From positions 361,516 through 425,515 of the forward strand of contig CAYXED010000001.1 in the NCBI GenBank assembly GCA_964463965.1: a stretch of 64,000 nt of DNA. Reading direction: 5' to 3'. This DNA comes from UBA2166 sp964463965 (GTDB taxonomy: Bacteria; Nitrospirota; Nitrospiria; Nitrospirales; UBA2166). The position numbers were made by a program, and so were the translations under genes. Shown in pieces: positions 20,101-28,754 of this stretch. How positions within the stretch are numbered: position 1 is the first letter of the stretch; every line of letters begins with the position of its first letter. The notes beneath the pieces were generated by a model that had not been told where the DNA came from, searched no databases, and worked only from the letters and a program-made list of their open reading frames with translations.

Positions 20101-21340
20101 CTAAAACATCCCATACTTCTGCAGTGCCTTGTTCCGCTAAACGCTTTGCACTTTTAATTGTTGTGGCAGCTCCACGTTCTTCAAGTTTATGCAAGACAAA
20201 TGGTTTAAATAACTCTAACGCCATCTTTTTTGGCAACCCACACTGATTTAAACGAAGTTCAGGCCCAACCACAATTACGGAACGACCGGAGTAGTCAACA
20301 CGCTTTCCAAGAAGGTTTTGTCGAAAGCGTCCCTGCTTTCCTTTTAGCATGTCACTTAGAGACTTCAATTCTCGCTTATTTGCTCCACGTATCGCTCGTC
20401 CACGCCTGCCGTTGTCAAACAAGGCATCTACCGCCTCCTGAAGCATCCGCATTTCGTTACGAATGATTACACCTGGAGCGCGAAGCTCAAGAAGCCTCTT
20501 TAACCTGTTGTTACGATTTATAACTCGTCGATAAAGATCATTCAGATCAGAAGTGGCAAAACGTCCTCCATCAAGAGGAACAAGAGGACGAAGCTCAGGA
20601 GGCAACACTGGAATTACGGAGAGAATCATTGATTCCGGTCGATTACCAGATCTACGAAATGCCTCAACAACCTTGAGCCGCTTAATATACTTTTTTCTCA
20701 CAGCATTGGAGACCTGACCTCGAGCTTTTGCATGCAAGTCCTCCCAAAGCGCATCAATGTCTATATTAGCGAGTATTTCACGGATAGCCTCAGCACCAAT
20801 ACCAACTCGAAATTCTTGCCCATGTTCTTGTACAAGCTCCCAGTACTTCTCTTCAGAGAGAACCTCTCCAAACTTTAGGTCTGGTACATTGCCAGGCTCA
20901 AGAACAACATAGCTTTCAAAGTAAAGGATTCGCTCTAGAACCTTAAGGCTCATATCAAGCAATGTACCTATCCGACTCGGTAACCCCTTTAGAAACCAAA
21001 TATGGGCAACAGGGGCTGCTAAATCGATATGCCCCATTCGTTCACGACGTACCTTGGATTGGATTACTTCTACTCCACATTTGTCGCAAACAATCCCACG
21101 ATGTTTCATGCGTTTATATTTTCCGCAGTTACATTCCCAATCTTTTGTTGGTCCAAAAATCTTCGCGCAAAACAAACCATCTTTTTCTGGTTTGAATGAG
21201 CGATAATTAATCGTCTCTGGTTTCTTTACCTCGCCGTAGGACCACGATCGAATTTTATCGGCAGACGCAATACTAATACGTAGTGCATCAAAGGAAAGGG
21301 TGTCACGCGGCTTATCAAATAACGTGGCTATTGTTTCCAC
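17195..21340 (-). CDS. rpoC: DNA-directed RNA polymerase subunit beta'
   Basis: A 1381-residue catalytic subunit of RNA polymerase. It carries the N-terminal zinc site CNCGKYK...CDKCGVEV, the absolutely conserved active-site Mg-binding NADFDGDQMAVHVPLS, the second zinc site built from CQSRRGVCKKCYGRD, and the bridge/trigger region with IGEPGTQLTMRTFH. The C-terminus ends in an acidic, alanine-rich tail. It follows rpoB by 23 bases, as in nearly all bacteria, and closes the rpl-rpo block, meeting nadB tail to tail. No clear intrinsic terminator was seen in the 71 bases between them. Confidence 0.99.
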   Translation of the reverse strand: METIATLFDKPRDTLSFDALRISIASADKIRSWSYGEVKKPETINYRSFKPEKDGLFCAKIFGPTKDWECNCGKYKRMKHRGIVCDKCGVEVIQSKVRRERMGHIDLAAPVAHIWFLKGLPSRIGTLLDMSLKVLERILYFESYVVLEPGNVPDLKFGEVLSEEKYWELVQEHGQEFRVGIGAEAIREILANIDIDALWEDLHAKARGQVSNAVRKKYIKRLKVVEAFRRSGNRPESMILSVIPVLPPELRPLVPLDGGRFATSDLNDLYRRVINRNNRLKRLLELRAPGVIIRNEMRMLQEAVDALFDNGRRGRAIRGANKRELKSLSDMLKGKQGRFRQNLLGKRVDYSGRSVIVVGPELRLNQCGLPKKMALELFKPFVLHKLEERGAATTIKSAKRLAEQGTAEVWDVLDEVIREHPVMLNRAPTLHRLGLQAFDPVMVEGKAIKLHPLVCAAFNADFDGDQMAVHVPLSIEAQIESRVLMLAVHNILAPANGRPIAVPSQDMVLGCYWLTKEEPGAQGEGKVFSNPEEVRIAYDANEVALHAKVRVRINNAMIDTTVGRIILGEILPSEIPFSAANALMTKKAVGGLIDLCYRHAPLMDTVILLDKIKDLGFSYATKAAVSICIGDMLIPTKKKALIGEAERDVLEIQNQYADGLITNGERYNKVIDIWAHVTELVASEMQEELEGSAKGDKSDAFNPIFMMTDSGARGSGQQIRQLGGMRGLMAKPSGEIIETPITANFREGLTVLQYFISTHGARKGLADTALKTANSGYLTRRLVDVAQDVIISAEDCGTIDRIQVTSLVEGGEIIQPIEDRILGRIAAEDIRDPLTGEIIVEVGEEVDESRVKAITDAGIDEVNIRSVLTCQSRRGVCKKCYGRDLARGEIVENGEPVGVIAAQSIGEPGTQLTMRTFHIGGTASRVVEKTVLESKTGGTLKYLNLKTVKNKEGDWVVMNRNAKIAVCDDKGREKEKYPVIYGAKIKMEEGVVVQPGQKLVEWDPYSLLILTEVGGKIAFGDLVEGVTMKEVLDEVTGLSRKLVLDIPGTVYRPRISIKDDSGKTAKLPNTTSAARYLLPSGSHILVEKGETVYPGDALVKIPRETTKTKDITGGLPRVAELFEARKPKEHAVISEIDGVVEHGGLVKGMRKILVKNDLGDVREYYIPKGKHVNVHEGDWVQAGEPLMDGSPDPHDILDVLGPKELQKYLVDGVQKVYRLQGVVINDKHIETIVRQMLRKVRIEDSGDSDFLTGSQVDRFSFQEESERVRAQKGAPPTGKPVLLGITKAALNTESFISAASFQETTRVLTEAAINGKVDPLVGLKENVIVGRLIPAGTGLGDYRDTQVIKQDLPVEEVVDTTAIGDTTEAGDSAAEAPPVSV

Positions 21341-21363
21341 AATTTTGCCTCCGCCATACTCGG

Positions 21364-24300
21364 TTAATCATTAACTTTCATCAAATCAATATCAAGGCCC
21401 AAACTCTGAAGCTCCTTAACGAGAACATTGAACGACTCAGGCAGTCCAGGTTCGAGAAAGTTCTCGCCTTTGACAATCGCTTCGTAAATTCGAGAACGCC
21501 CCGGAACATCATCAGACTTGACGGTAAGAAACTCTTGGAGAGTTGAAGCTGCCCCATATGACTGCAATGCCCATACTTCCATCTCTCCTAAACGCTGGCC
21601 TCCAAACTGTGCTTTTCCTCCAAGCGGCTGCTGAGTAACCAAGGAGTATGGACCAATAGACCGTGCATGTATCTTATCGTCCACAAGATGATGAAGTTTC
21701 ATCATATACATATAGCCAACTGTCACGGGACTCGAAAACGGTTGCCCCGTCCGGCCATCATACAATGTAGTTTGTCCAGACTCAGGAAGACCAGCTTGCT
21801 CTAGCAGAGCTCGAATCTCCTGTTCTGTTGCACCATCGAATACAGGAGTAGCAACATACAAACCAAGTGCTTGGGCAGCCCAACCGAGATGTGTTTCAAG
21901 AACTTGCCCCACATTCATACGAGATGGGACTCCCAATGGATTTAACACAATATCAACTGGTCTTCCGTCAGGAAGATATGGCATATCTTCCTCAGGTAGA
22001 ATACGAGAGACAACACCTTTGTTGCCATGACGACCAGCCATTTTATCCCCGACAGAGACCTTGCGTTTCATCGCTACATAGACCTTAACAAGCTTTAAGA
22101 CTCCGGGAGGCAAATCATCACCTCGTCGTAATCTTCCAACCCTTTCATCGTAACTGGCCTGCAACAACTCAACATGTTCTTTGGTCACACGGTGAATTTC
22201 ATCAAGCTCCTCTTGCTCTATAGCACTATTAAGAACAATGCCGCGCGTATCTTCCCCGGACAATTGTTCAATAATGTCTTTCGTCAAAAGACCTCTCTTT
22301 TTCAGAAGAACCTCGCCAGAGTCAGTATTGACAAAATCTTTTCCTATTTGCTTTCCAACAAGTAGCGCCTGAATTTTTCTTCCTTCCTCTTCTTCAAGAA
22401 TTCGAAGTTCATCAAGATGATCTTTCCGAAGGGCCTCAAGGTCTTCAGTTTCGAGTGCCTTCATCCATTGATCATCATCAGAGCGTTTTCTGGAAAAAAT
22501 CTTTATATTAACAACGATACCTTCAACTCCGGGAGGAACCGTTAAAGAAGTATCTTTAACATCTCCAGCTTTTTCTCCAAAAATAGCTCGGAGAAGCTTC
22601 TCTTCCGGAGTTAATTGAGTTTCGCCTTTGGGTGTAACCTTCCCAACGAGAATATCCCCAGAAATAACTTCTGCACCAACACGCACAATTCCACTCTCAT
22701 CCAAGTTGCGTAATGCCTCTTCGCCAACATTGGGAATATCTCTCGTAATTTCTTCCTTACCAAGTTTCGTTTCTCTAGCCTCTACATCAAATTCTTCAAT
22801 ATGAACAGATGTAAAACTTTCTTCACGAACCAACGATTCACTCATAAGAATTGCATCTTCAAAGTTGTACCCACCCCAAGGCATAAATGCCACCAAGAGA
22901 TTGTTACCAAGAGCTAAGTCACCATTCTGTATAGAAGGTCCATCCGCAAGTAATTGTCCTTTTGCTACATGCTCCCCACAAGAAACAACTGGCCGTTGAT
23001 TCAAACAAGTATTTTGGTTAGATCGTTGGAATTTTAATAGGTGGTAAATGTCCAAGCCCATATCATTCTCACGACTTGCTACAGACTTTTTTACCTTATC
23101 AGCACGAACTACAATACGATTTGCACTCACACTTTCAACTACGCCAGCACGTTCAGCTTGGATTACATACCCAGAGTCTCGTGCTACAACTGATTCAATC
23201 CCTGTCCCAACTATCGGCGCCTTTGGGTGCAGAAGAGGCACCGCCTGTCGCTGCATGTTAGACCCCATTAGGGCACGATTAGCATCATCATGTTCCAAAA
23301 ATGGAATCAACGCACTAGCCACGCTCACAACCTGTTTTGGTGAAACATCCATGAACTCAACCTTCTTTGGAGGCACAAGAAGAAAGTCTCCCCCAAAACG
23401 GGCAGATACATTATCAGCACTCAAACGACCTTTTGCATCAATCTGTGAGTTTGCCTGTGCTATAGCATTTCGCTCACCTCCAACTGCAGATAGATACTCA
23501 ATGTCATCAGTGACCAACCCATTGGACACTTTACGATATGGAGCTTCAATAAAACCAAAGTGATTAATTCGTGCGTACGTCGCAAGCGAAGTAATAAGAC
23601 CAATATTAGGGCCCTCAGGTGTTTCAATAGGACAAATTCTGCTGTAGTGAGATGGGTGAACATCACGGACCTCAAAACCAGCTCGATCACGTGTAAGGCC
23701 GCCTGGGCCAAGAGCTGATAGCCTCCTTTTGTGTGTAATTTCTGCAAGAGGGTTAGTCTGATCCATAAACTGTGATAACTGGCTACTTGCAAAGAACTCT
23801 TTAATGGCAGCTATGATAGGCTTTGCATTAACAAGGTCATGAGGAAGAGCTGTTTCTAAATCGGCAAGAGTCATCCGCTCTCTTATGTTACGTTCCATCC
23901 ACACAAGACCCAGCCTAAACTGATTTTCGAGAAGTTCTCCCACCGCACGCACACGGCGATTTCCAAGGTGGTCAATATCATCAATATCCCCTTTACCAGC
24001 ATTCAAGAGCACCAAATATCGAATAACCTCAACAATATCCTTCGCCGTGAGCGTCCGGTGATCAAGAGGCACATCAAGATTCAAACGATTATTAACTTTT
24101 AACCTTCCAACTGGGGATAGATCATAGCGTTTTGGATTAAAGAAAGTATTTTCAAAAAGTAGCCGTGAAGTCTCAACAGTGGGAGTTTCACCTGGCCTAA
24201 GTCGTTTATAGACCTCCACCATGGCTTCATCTTTAGAACCAGTTTTCTCGGCTGCTAAGGTATCGTGTATAACCGGAGCAATTGTCGGCGCAAGATAGAT

Positions 24301-25329
24301 GACCTTAAAACCACTTACCTTGCCACTTGCCAGAGCTTCCAATGCATTATCTGGAATTAAACTGCCTTTTTCTACAAGCACTTCTTTACTCTTATTTGCC
24401 GTACTAACAATCTCAGTCAATGCGGTTCGGCCCACCAAGTCCTCAGGAATAACTGGAATTGCCTTCACACCCGCAGACTTCATTTTTTGTATAATTGACC
24501 GAGACAATTTTTGTCCTTCACGAACCACAAGTTCATTCGAACTCTTGTCACGAACATCAGTGGGGGAACGCAATCCAGCATGTATCTCAACATCAAGCTT
24601 TCTTAGAAGCTTTCCCTTCACCACGGTGATTTCTTCCACCGGATAATACATGCGAAGAATCTCATCTGTAGAAAATCCAAACGCCTTGAGTAAAACAGTT
24701 GCGGGCATTTTCCTTCTTCTGTCTACCCTAACGTACAGGATGTCCCTAGCATCGAATTCAAAATCGAGCCAAGACCCTCTGTATGGAATAATTCTTGCTG
24801 AAAACAAAACCTTGCCACTCGCATAGGTTTTGCCCTTATCGTGCATAAATGTTACCCCAGGAGACCGATGCAACTGGCTAACAACAACACGCTCTGTTCC
24901 ATTTATAATGAACGTCCCACGCTCTGACATCAATGGAAGCTCACCAACGTAGATATCTTGCTCTTTTACCTCACGAACCTCTTTCGACTCATCTCCTTCC
25001 TCTTTACGAAGCACAATGAGCCTGACGCGAATTCGCAACGGCGCAGCATAGGACATTCCGTGCTCAATACAATCTCTCGCGCTATATTTCGGATCCCCAA
25101 TAGAATAATCAACGAATTCCAGAATGGCAGAATGATTGTAATCCACGATAGGAAAGACACTCGTCAGCGCTGCTTGAAGACCCCTGTCTTCTTTTTTATT
25201 GGGAGAAACCCCAAGCTGCAAAAAATCCGCATAAGAACGAGTTTGCATCTCGATAAGAGATGGAACCTCCAGACTGGTACGAATTTTTGAAAAGTCTTTC
25301 CGTTTGATGGCACCATGGTTAGACGTCAT
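21364..25329 (-). CDS. rpoB: DNA-directed RNA polymerase subunit beta
   Basis: A 1321-residue polymerase subunit forming the upper jaw and the rifampicin pocket. Visible landmarks include SQLSQFMDQTNPLAEITHKRRLSALGPGGL (rifampicin region, with Asp, His and Ser at the usual sensitive positions), ICPIETPEGPNIGLI, GYNFEDAIL, KMAGRHGNKG and the C-terminal GGKAQFGGQRLGEMEVWAL. It starts 43 bases after the L7/L12 stop codon. Standard length and order. Confidence 0.99.
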   Translation of the reverse strand: MTSNHGAIKRKDFSKIRTSLEVPSLIEMQTRSYADFLQLGVSPNKKEDRGLQAALTSVFPIVDYNHSAILEFVDYSIGDPKYSARDCIEHGMSYAAPLRIRVRLIVLRKEEGDESKEVREVKEQDIYVGELPLMSERGTFIINGTERVVVSQLHRSPGVTFMHDKGKTYASGKVLFSARIIPYRGSWLDFEFDARDILYVRVDRRRKMPATVLLKAFGFSTDEILRMYYPVEEITVVKGKLLRKLDVEIHAGLRSPTDVRDKSSNELVVREGQKLSRSIIQKMKSAGVKAIPVIPEDLVGRTALTEIVSTANKSKEVLVEKGSLIPDNALEALASGKVSGFKVIYLAPTIAPVIHDTLAAEKTGSKDEAMVEVYKRLRPGETPTVETSRLLFENTFFNPKRYDLSPVGRLKVNNRLNLDVPLDHRTLTAKDIVEVIRYLVLLNAGKGDIDDIDHLGNRRVRAVGELLENQFRLGLVWMERNIRERMTLADLETALPHDLVNAKPIIAAIKEFFASSQLSQFMDQTNPLAEITHKRRLSALGPGGLTRDRAGFEVRDVHPSHYSRICPIETPEGPNIGLITSLATYARINHFGFIEAPYRKVSNGLVTDDIEYLSAVGGERNAIAQANSQIDAKGRLSADNVSARFGGDFLLVPPKKVEFMDVSPKQVVSVASALIPFLEHDDANRALMGSNMQRQAVPLLHPKAPIVGTGIESVVARDSGYVIQAERAGVVESVSANRIVVRADKVKKSVASRENDMGLDIYHLLKFQRSNQNTCLNQRPVVSCGEHVAKGQLLADGPSIQNGDLALGNNLLVAFMPWGGYNFEDAILMSESLVREESFTSVHIEEFDVEARETKLGKEEITRDIPNVGEEALRNLDESGIVRVGAEVISGDILVGKVTPKGETQLTPEEKLLRAIFGEKAGDVKDTSLTVPPGVEGIVVNIKIFSRKRSDDDQWMKALETEDLEALRKDHLDELRILEEEEGRKIQALLVGKQIGKDFVNTDSGEVLLKKRGLLTKDIIEQLSGEDTRGIVLNSAIEQEELDEIHRVTKEHVELLQASYDERVGRLRRGDDLPPGVLKLVKVYVAMKRKVSVGDKMAGRHGNKGVVSRILPEEDMPYLPDGRPVDIVLNPLGVPSRMNVGQVLETHLGWAAQALGLYVATPVFDGATEQEIRALLEQAGLPESGQTTLYDGRTGQPFSSPVTVGYMYMMKLHHLVDDKIHARSIGPYSLVTQQPLGGKAQFGGQRLGEMEVWALQSYGAASTLQEFLTVKSDDVPGRSRIYEAIVKGENFLEPGLPESFNVLVKELQSLGLDIDLMKVND

Positions 25330-25372
25330 CTTATTTTCTACCCCTCAATTTTTTACGACTAACAGACCACTT

Positions 25373-25774
25373 TTACTGAATCTCAATTGTCGCGCCCTGC
25401 TCTTCAAGCTTCTTCTTCATTTCCTCTGCCTCATCCTTAGCAACACCCTCTTTCACTGGTTTAGGTGCGCCTTCAACAAGATCCTTCGCCTCCTTCAGGC
25501 CAAGACTGGTAATCTCACGCACTGCTTTGATGACCTGAATCTTTTTATCACCCGCACTTTTTAAAACAACATCAAAGGCAGTTTTTTCCTCGGCATCTGC
25601 TGGAGCTGCCGCCGCCCCTCCTGCAGCAGGTGCTGCCATCGGCACTGCAGCAGTAACCCCAAACTTGTCCTCAATCTTCTTTACCAATTCGGACAACCGA
25701 AGAACGGACATCTGCTCAACCGCACCAAGAATCTCGTCATCCGTCAACGTAGTCTCTTCCTTAACGTTAGCCAT
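25373..25774 (-). CDS. rplL: Ribosomal protein L7/L12 (in frame with L10, no stop between)
   Basis: A 133-residue L7/L12, the mobile stalk protein that recruits GTPase factors. From MANVKEETTL the N-terminal dimerisation domain (EILGAVEQMSVLRLSELV), the Ala/Pro/Gly hinge (TAAVPMAAPAAGGAAAAP) and the C-terminal factor-binding domain (VIKAVREITSLGLKEAKDLV) are all complete. Unusually, the frame is continuous with rplJ upstream: the codons before ATG 25772-25774 read AAA GGA ATG GGA GAG with no stop. AAAGGA lies nine bases or fewer from this ATG and can serve as a ribosome-binding site, so L12 may also be made separately. Either a real L10-L12 fusion or a sequence error. Confidence 0.93.
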   Translation of the reverse strand: MANVKEETTLTDDEILGAVEQMSVLRLSELVKKIEDKFGVTAAVPMAAPAAGGAAAAPADAEEKTAFDVVLKSAGDKKIQVIKAVREITSLGLKEAKDLVEGAPKPVKEGVAKDEAEEMKKKLEEQGATIEIQ

Positions 25775-26308
25775 CTCTCCCATTCCTTTCTTTTGCTCAA
25801 TGAGCCCATTGATGATATACGTTAAACTTCTTGCTGGACCTGATAACACGCTTACAAATCCTTGTAGTGGTCCTTGCATTGCCGAAAGAAGCATTCCCAA
25901 CAACTGAGGCCGAGATGGTAAATTTGCCAAATCTCTCAATTGATCTGCTTCAATCAAGTTCCCCTCAAGAACGCCAGAACGTATTTTAATCCTCTGACTA
26001 CGACGCTCCTTAGCTATAAAATCGCTTAAAACCTTTGCAGGGACAATAGGATCATCGTAACCGATAGCGACTGCGAGAGAGCCTCGAAACCTGTCCTTTA
26101 CGACCTCTAACGGAGTGTCTTGAGCCGCCCGGATAGCAAGCCGGTTTTTGACTACTTTAAGCTCAGCATTTGATTCTCGCAGTAACTTACGAAGCTCTGT
26201 CATTTCTCCAACCGGCACAGCAAGAAACTCCGTCAGAATTGCTATTTGGGCACGAGAAAATTTCTCGTGCAAACCTGAAATAACCTCTGTTTTTAGCTCT
26301 TTTTTCAT
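25775..26308 (-). CDS. rplJ: Ribosomal protein L10 (in frame with L7/L12)
   Basis: A 178-residue L10, the stalk base that holds several L7/L12 dimers through its C-terminal helix. The N-terminal rRNA-binding domain (VISGLHEKFSRAQIAILTEF, LRKLLRESNAELKVVKNRLA) and the C-terminal SRPQLLGMLLSAMQGPLQG and LTYIINGLIEQKK regions are complete, so nothing is missing at the junction with L12. GGAGAT lies a few bases before the ATG at 26306-26308. Only 35 bases separate it from rplA, too short for the L10-binding autoregulatory leader found in E. coli and many others. Most bacteria end L10 with a stop here; this copy reads straight on. Confidence 0.95.
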
Positions 26309-26343
26309 GTATTACATCTCCAACAAGGCGGCGAGAAACGCAG

Positions 26344-27036
26344 CTATGTAACCCGCTTCGCAACCGCAATAGGATCAAGTTCAATGCCAGGGCCCATCGT
26401 TGTGGAAAGAGAAAGTCCCTTAAGATAGCGGCCCTTACTCGATGCAGGCTTCGCTTTCATAATTGATTCAAGTACGGCAGAGGCATTTTCACATAAACTG
26501 TCGCGAGAAAGAGATACCTTGCCAACAGATACATGCACATTACCCGTCTTATCCGTCTTAAACTCTGCACGTCCCTTTCGAATCTCACCAATAACTTTAG
26601 CAACATCAAGAGTAACGGTTCCTGTTTTGGGATTTGGCATAAGGCCACGAGGGCCCAAAACTTTTCCTAGTTTTCCAACCATGCCCATAAGATTTGGAGT
26701 CGCAATGGCCTGATCAAAATCTAGCCATCCACCTTGAATTTTCTCAACGAGATCCTCTGCTCCAACAAAGTCAGCACCAGCGTCCCTTGCCTCCGCCTCT
26801 TTTTCACCCTTTGCAAAAACTAGCACTCTCACAACTTTCCCAGTACCATGGGGAAGAAGCGTAGTACCTCTTACCATCTGATCTGCTCTTCTTGGGTCAA
26901 CCCCCAACTGAATTGCCAAATCAAGTACTTCGTCAAACTTTGTATAGGTCAACGTCATTGCCAAATCTATAGCCTCTTCAAGACCATACAAACGCTTTTC
27001 AACCTTAGCCGCCGCAGCATCAAATTTTTTTCCCAT
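26344..27036 (-). CDS. rplA: Ribosomal protein L1
   Basis: A 230-residue L1 forming the ribosomal L1 stalk near the E site and often repressing its own operon. Typical features: start MGKKFDAAAAKVE, the RADQMVRGTTLLPHGTGK signature, GPRGLMPNPKTGTVT and the C-terminal KPASSKGRYLKGLSLSTTMGPGI. Lies 23 bases after rplK. Confidence 0.98.
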   Translation of the reverse strand: MGKKFDAAAAKVEKRLYGLEEAIDLAMTLTYTKFDEVLDLAIQLGVDPRRADQMVRGTTLLPHGTGKVVRVLVFAKGEKEAEARDAGADFVGAEDLVEKIQGGWLDFDQAIATPNLMGMVGKLGKVLGPRGLMPNPKTGTVTLDVAKVIGEIRKGRAEFKTDKTGNVHVSVGKVSLSRDSLCENASAVLESIMKAKPASSKGRYLKGLSLSTTMGPGIELDPIAVAKRVT

Positions 27037-27059
27037 AACCTACCCTTCCAAAACACCCC

Positions 27060-27488
27060 TTAGTCGCGAACGACTTGAAGGCCCATACTACGTGCAGTTC
27101 CCTCAATAATTTTTATGGCGCCCTCAATATCTGCCGCATTCAGATCAACTTGCTTCTGCCGCGCAATCTCTTCGACCTTGGCCACCGTAACCTTTCCCAC
27201 TTTATCCTTATGTGGAACAGCAGACCCTTTAATAATGCCAGCCGCTTTCTTGAGCAAATCTGAAGCAGGTGGGGTTTTAGTTATAAATGTGAATGTCCTA
27301 TCTTTGAAAACGCTGATAACCACCGGAATAATACTTCCATCTTGAGATTGAGTTTGTGCATTAAAGGCCTTACAAAATTCCATAATATTTAAACCGTGTT
27401 GCCCAAGAGCTGGCCCCACAGGTGGCGCCGGAGTTGCCTTCCCAGCCTGAATCTGAAGTTTAATCTGAGTTACAAGTTCTTTTGCCAT
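27060..27488 (-). CDS. rplK: Ribosomal protein L11
   Basis: A 142-residue L11, part of the GTPase-associated centre and the thiostrepton site. Signature pieces: LQIQAGKATPAPPVGPALGQHG with the conserved proline pair, IMEFCKAFNAQT, FTFITKTPPASDLLKKAAG and the C-terminal rRNA-binding domain ending in IIEGTARSMGLQV. Lies 26 bases after nusG. Confidence 0.98.
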   Translation of the reverse strand: MAKELVTQIKLQIQAGKATPAPPVGPALGQHGLNIMEFCKAFNAQTQSQDGSIIPVVISVFKDRTFTFITKTPPASDLLKKAAGIIKGSAVPHKDKVGKVTVAKVEEIARQKQVDLNAADIEGAIKIIEGTARSMGLQVVRD

Positions 27489-27514
27489 TCTTCATGCACC
27501 TATCAATATGAGAT

Positions 27515-28087
27515 TTAAGAAGGTTCAACCTGAAGAAAATTCAATTCAACAGGTGTAGAACGTCCAAAAATGCTGACCAAAATTTTCACTTTACTCCGCT
27601 CTAAATCAACCTCATCTACTAACCCATTGAAACCAAGAAATGGCCCATCTATAACACGCACAGTGTCCCCTCTAGAAAACTCTGCATGTTCTCGAGGCAC
27701 ACTTGCACCAGAATCAATTTGCTTCAGAAGCGTCTCAGCCTCATCGTCGGTCAATGGAAGAGGAACAGCTCCTCCACCAACAAATCCCGTGACCTTTGGC
27801 GTTCCTTTAACCAACTGCCATGCCTCATCCGTCATCTCCATGTGCACAAGGACATAACCGGGAAAAAACTTCCTAGTGCTAGCCTTCTTCTTTCCATTCT
27901 TAATTTCAACAACCTCATGGGTAGGCACTAGAACCTCGTCAATTGTCTCTTCCATTCCCTTGGATTTACATTGACCCATCACACTAGTTCTCACTTGCCC
28001 TTCAAAACCAGCATAGGTGTGCACAACGTACCACCTCTTAGGCTTAACGGACGAAACTTTTTTATTCGCATCAGATGACAATGGCAA
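27515..28087 (-). CDS. nusG: Transcription termination/antitermination protein NusG
   Basis: A 190-residue NusG coupling RNA polymerase to ribosomes and Rho. The NGN domain begins with KRWYVVHTYAGFEGQVRTSV and contains FFPGYVLVHMEMTDEAW and the TPKVTGFVGG loop. The KOW domain is GDTVRVIDGPFLGFNGLVDEV near the C-terminus. Its start overlaps the secE reading frame by 17 bases, indicating coupled translation. Confidence 0.97.
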   Translation of the reverse strand: MPLSSDANKKVSSVKPKRWYVVHTYAGFEGQVRTSVMGQCKSKGMEETIDEVLVPTHEVVEIKNGKKKASTRKFFPGYVLVHMEMTDEAWQLVKGTPKVTGFVGGGAVPLPLTDDEAETLLKQIDSGASVPREHAEFSRGDTVRVIDGPFLGFNGLVDEVDLERSKVKILVSIFGRSTPVELNFLQVEPS

Positions 28088-28265
28088 TAATCCTTACAAG
28101 TAAGGCATCAACAAGCGCCAAAAATATTGACATAATAACAGTGAAAATCAGAACTACCCCTGTAGAACCTAAAGTTTCTTTACGGGAAGGGTAACTGGTC
28201 TTCCTCAACTCCCCCTTCACTTCATCAAGAAAGTTCCGGATTGTTGAAAACCACCGTTTAATCAC
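28071..28265 (-). CDS. secE: Preprotein translocase subunit SecE
   Basis: A 64-residue single-span SecE of the minimal type. An amphipathic helix (TIRNFLDEVKGELRKTSYPSRKET) contains the conserved W/R-P-S-R/K-x-E pattern, followed by one membrane segment (VVLIFTVIMSIFLALVDALLV). It clamps SecY in the Sec translocon. Located between tRNA-Trp and nusG, the usual place. Confidence 0.95.
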   Translation of the reverse strand: MIKRWFSTIRNFLDEVKGELRKTSYPSRKETLGSTGVVLIFTVIMSIFLALVDALLVRIIAIVI

Positions 28266-28331
28266 TTTACAACCTCATTTCTAAAGTTCATTTAGTAATA
28301 AAATAATAATCAAATTTATACAGAACAATTA

Positions 28332-28407
28332 TGGCAGGGGCACTAGGACTCGAACCCAGACCTTCGGTTTTGGAGACCGACATGCTAGCCGTTAACACCA
28401 TGCCCCC
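28332..28407 (-). tRNA. tRNA-Trp (anticodon CCA)
   Basis: Complete cloverleaf of 76 nt with anticodon loop CTCCAAA closed by TCGGT/ACCGA. Discriminator G and CCA are encoded at 28332-28335. Position 1 is G opposite T72, a wobble, where tRNA-Trp usually has A1. Located between rpmG and secE as in many bacteria. Confidence 0.97.
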
Positions 28408-28566
28408 GAATTCGTAACCAATGATTCGGTTTCGGCTTTCAAAAAACACAACACCCTATAACGACTGCGGCCCTCACCTTGCACAAAAAAGATACGCACA
28501 TTCCTCACCCGCTTGTCCTTTCGCTCATCCAAAACCTAGCGACAAAATAATTTCAGATTCAGCTGC

Positions 28567-28716
28567 CTATTTCACCTCACGGTGAGGAACATGTTTGCGA
28601 CAAAAACGACAAAACTTTTTAAGTTCCAATCGATCAGGATCATTTTTCTTATTTTTCATCGTAGAATAATTACGGCGCTTACAGTCCGTACAGGCTAAGG
28701 ATATGATGGTACGCAT
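28567..28716 (-). CDS. rpmG: Ribosomal protein L33
   Basis: A 49-residue L33 on the minus strand from ATG 28714-28716. The sequence starts MRTIISLACTDCKRRNYST and ends ...HREVK. Two CxxC pairs (CTDC and CRFC) make it the zinc-binding form, which implies zinc is plentiful when it is expressed; no zinc-free paralogue is in the window. It sits between tuf and tRNA-Trp. A perfect CCTCA-CCG-TGAGG hairpin lies at the 3' end of the coding sequence. Confidence 0.96.
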   Translation of the reverse strand: MRTIISLACTDCKRRNYSTMKNKKNDPDRLELKKFCRFCRKHVPHREVK

Positions 28717-28754
28717 CGTACTTTACCCTTCTATTATCAATCGTTACGGAGAAG

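Noticed and set aside
23048..23563. 171-codon open frame antisense to rpoB
   Set aside because: Composition follows the rpoB codons in reverse; no recognised domain and no ribosome-binding site. A shadow frame.
26309..26343. L10 autoregulatory leader before rplJ
   Set aside because: Only 35 bases separate rplA and rplJ and no kink-turn-like fold is visible.
28573..28590. CCTCA/TGAGG hairpin at the rpmG end as a terminator
   Set aside because: It lies inside the coding sequence and is not followed by a T run.
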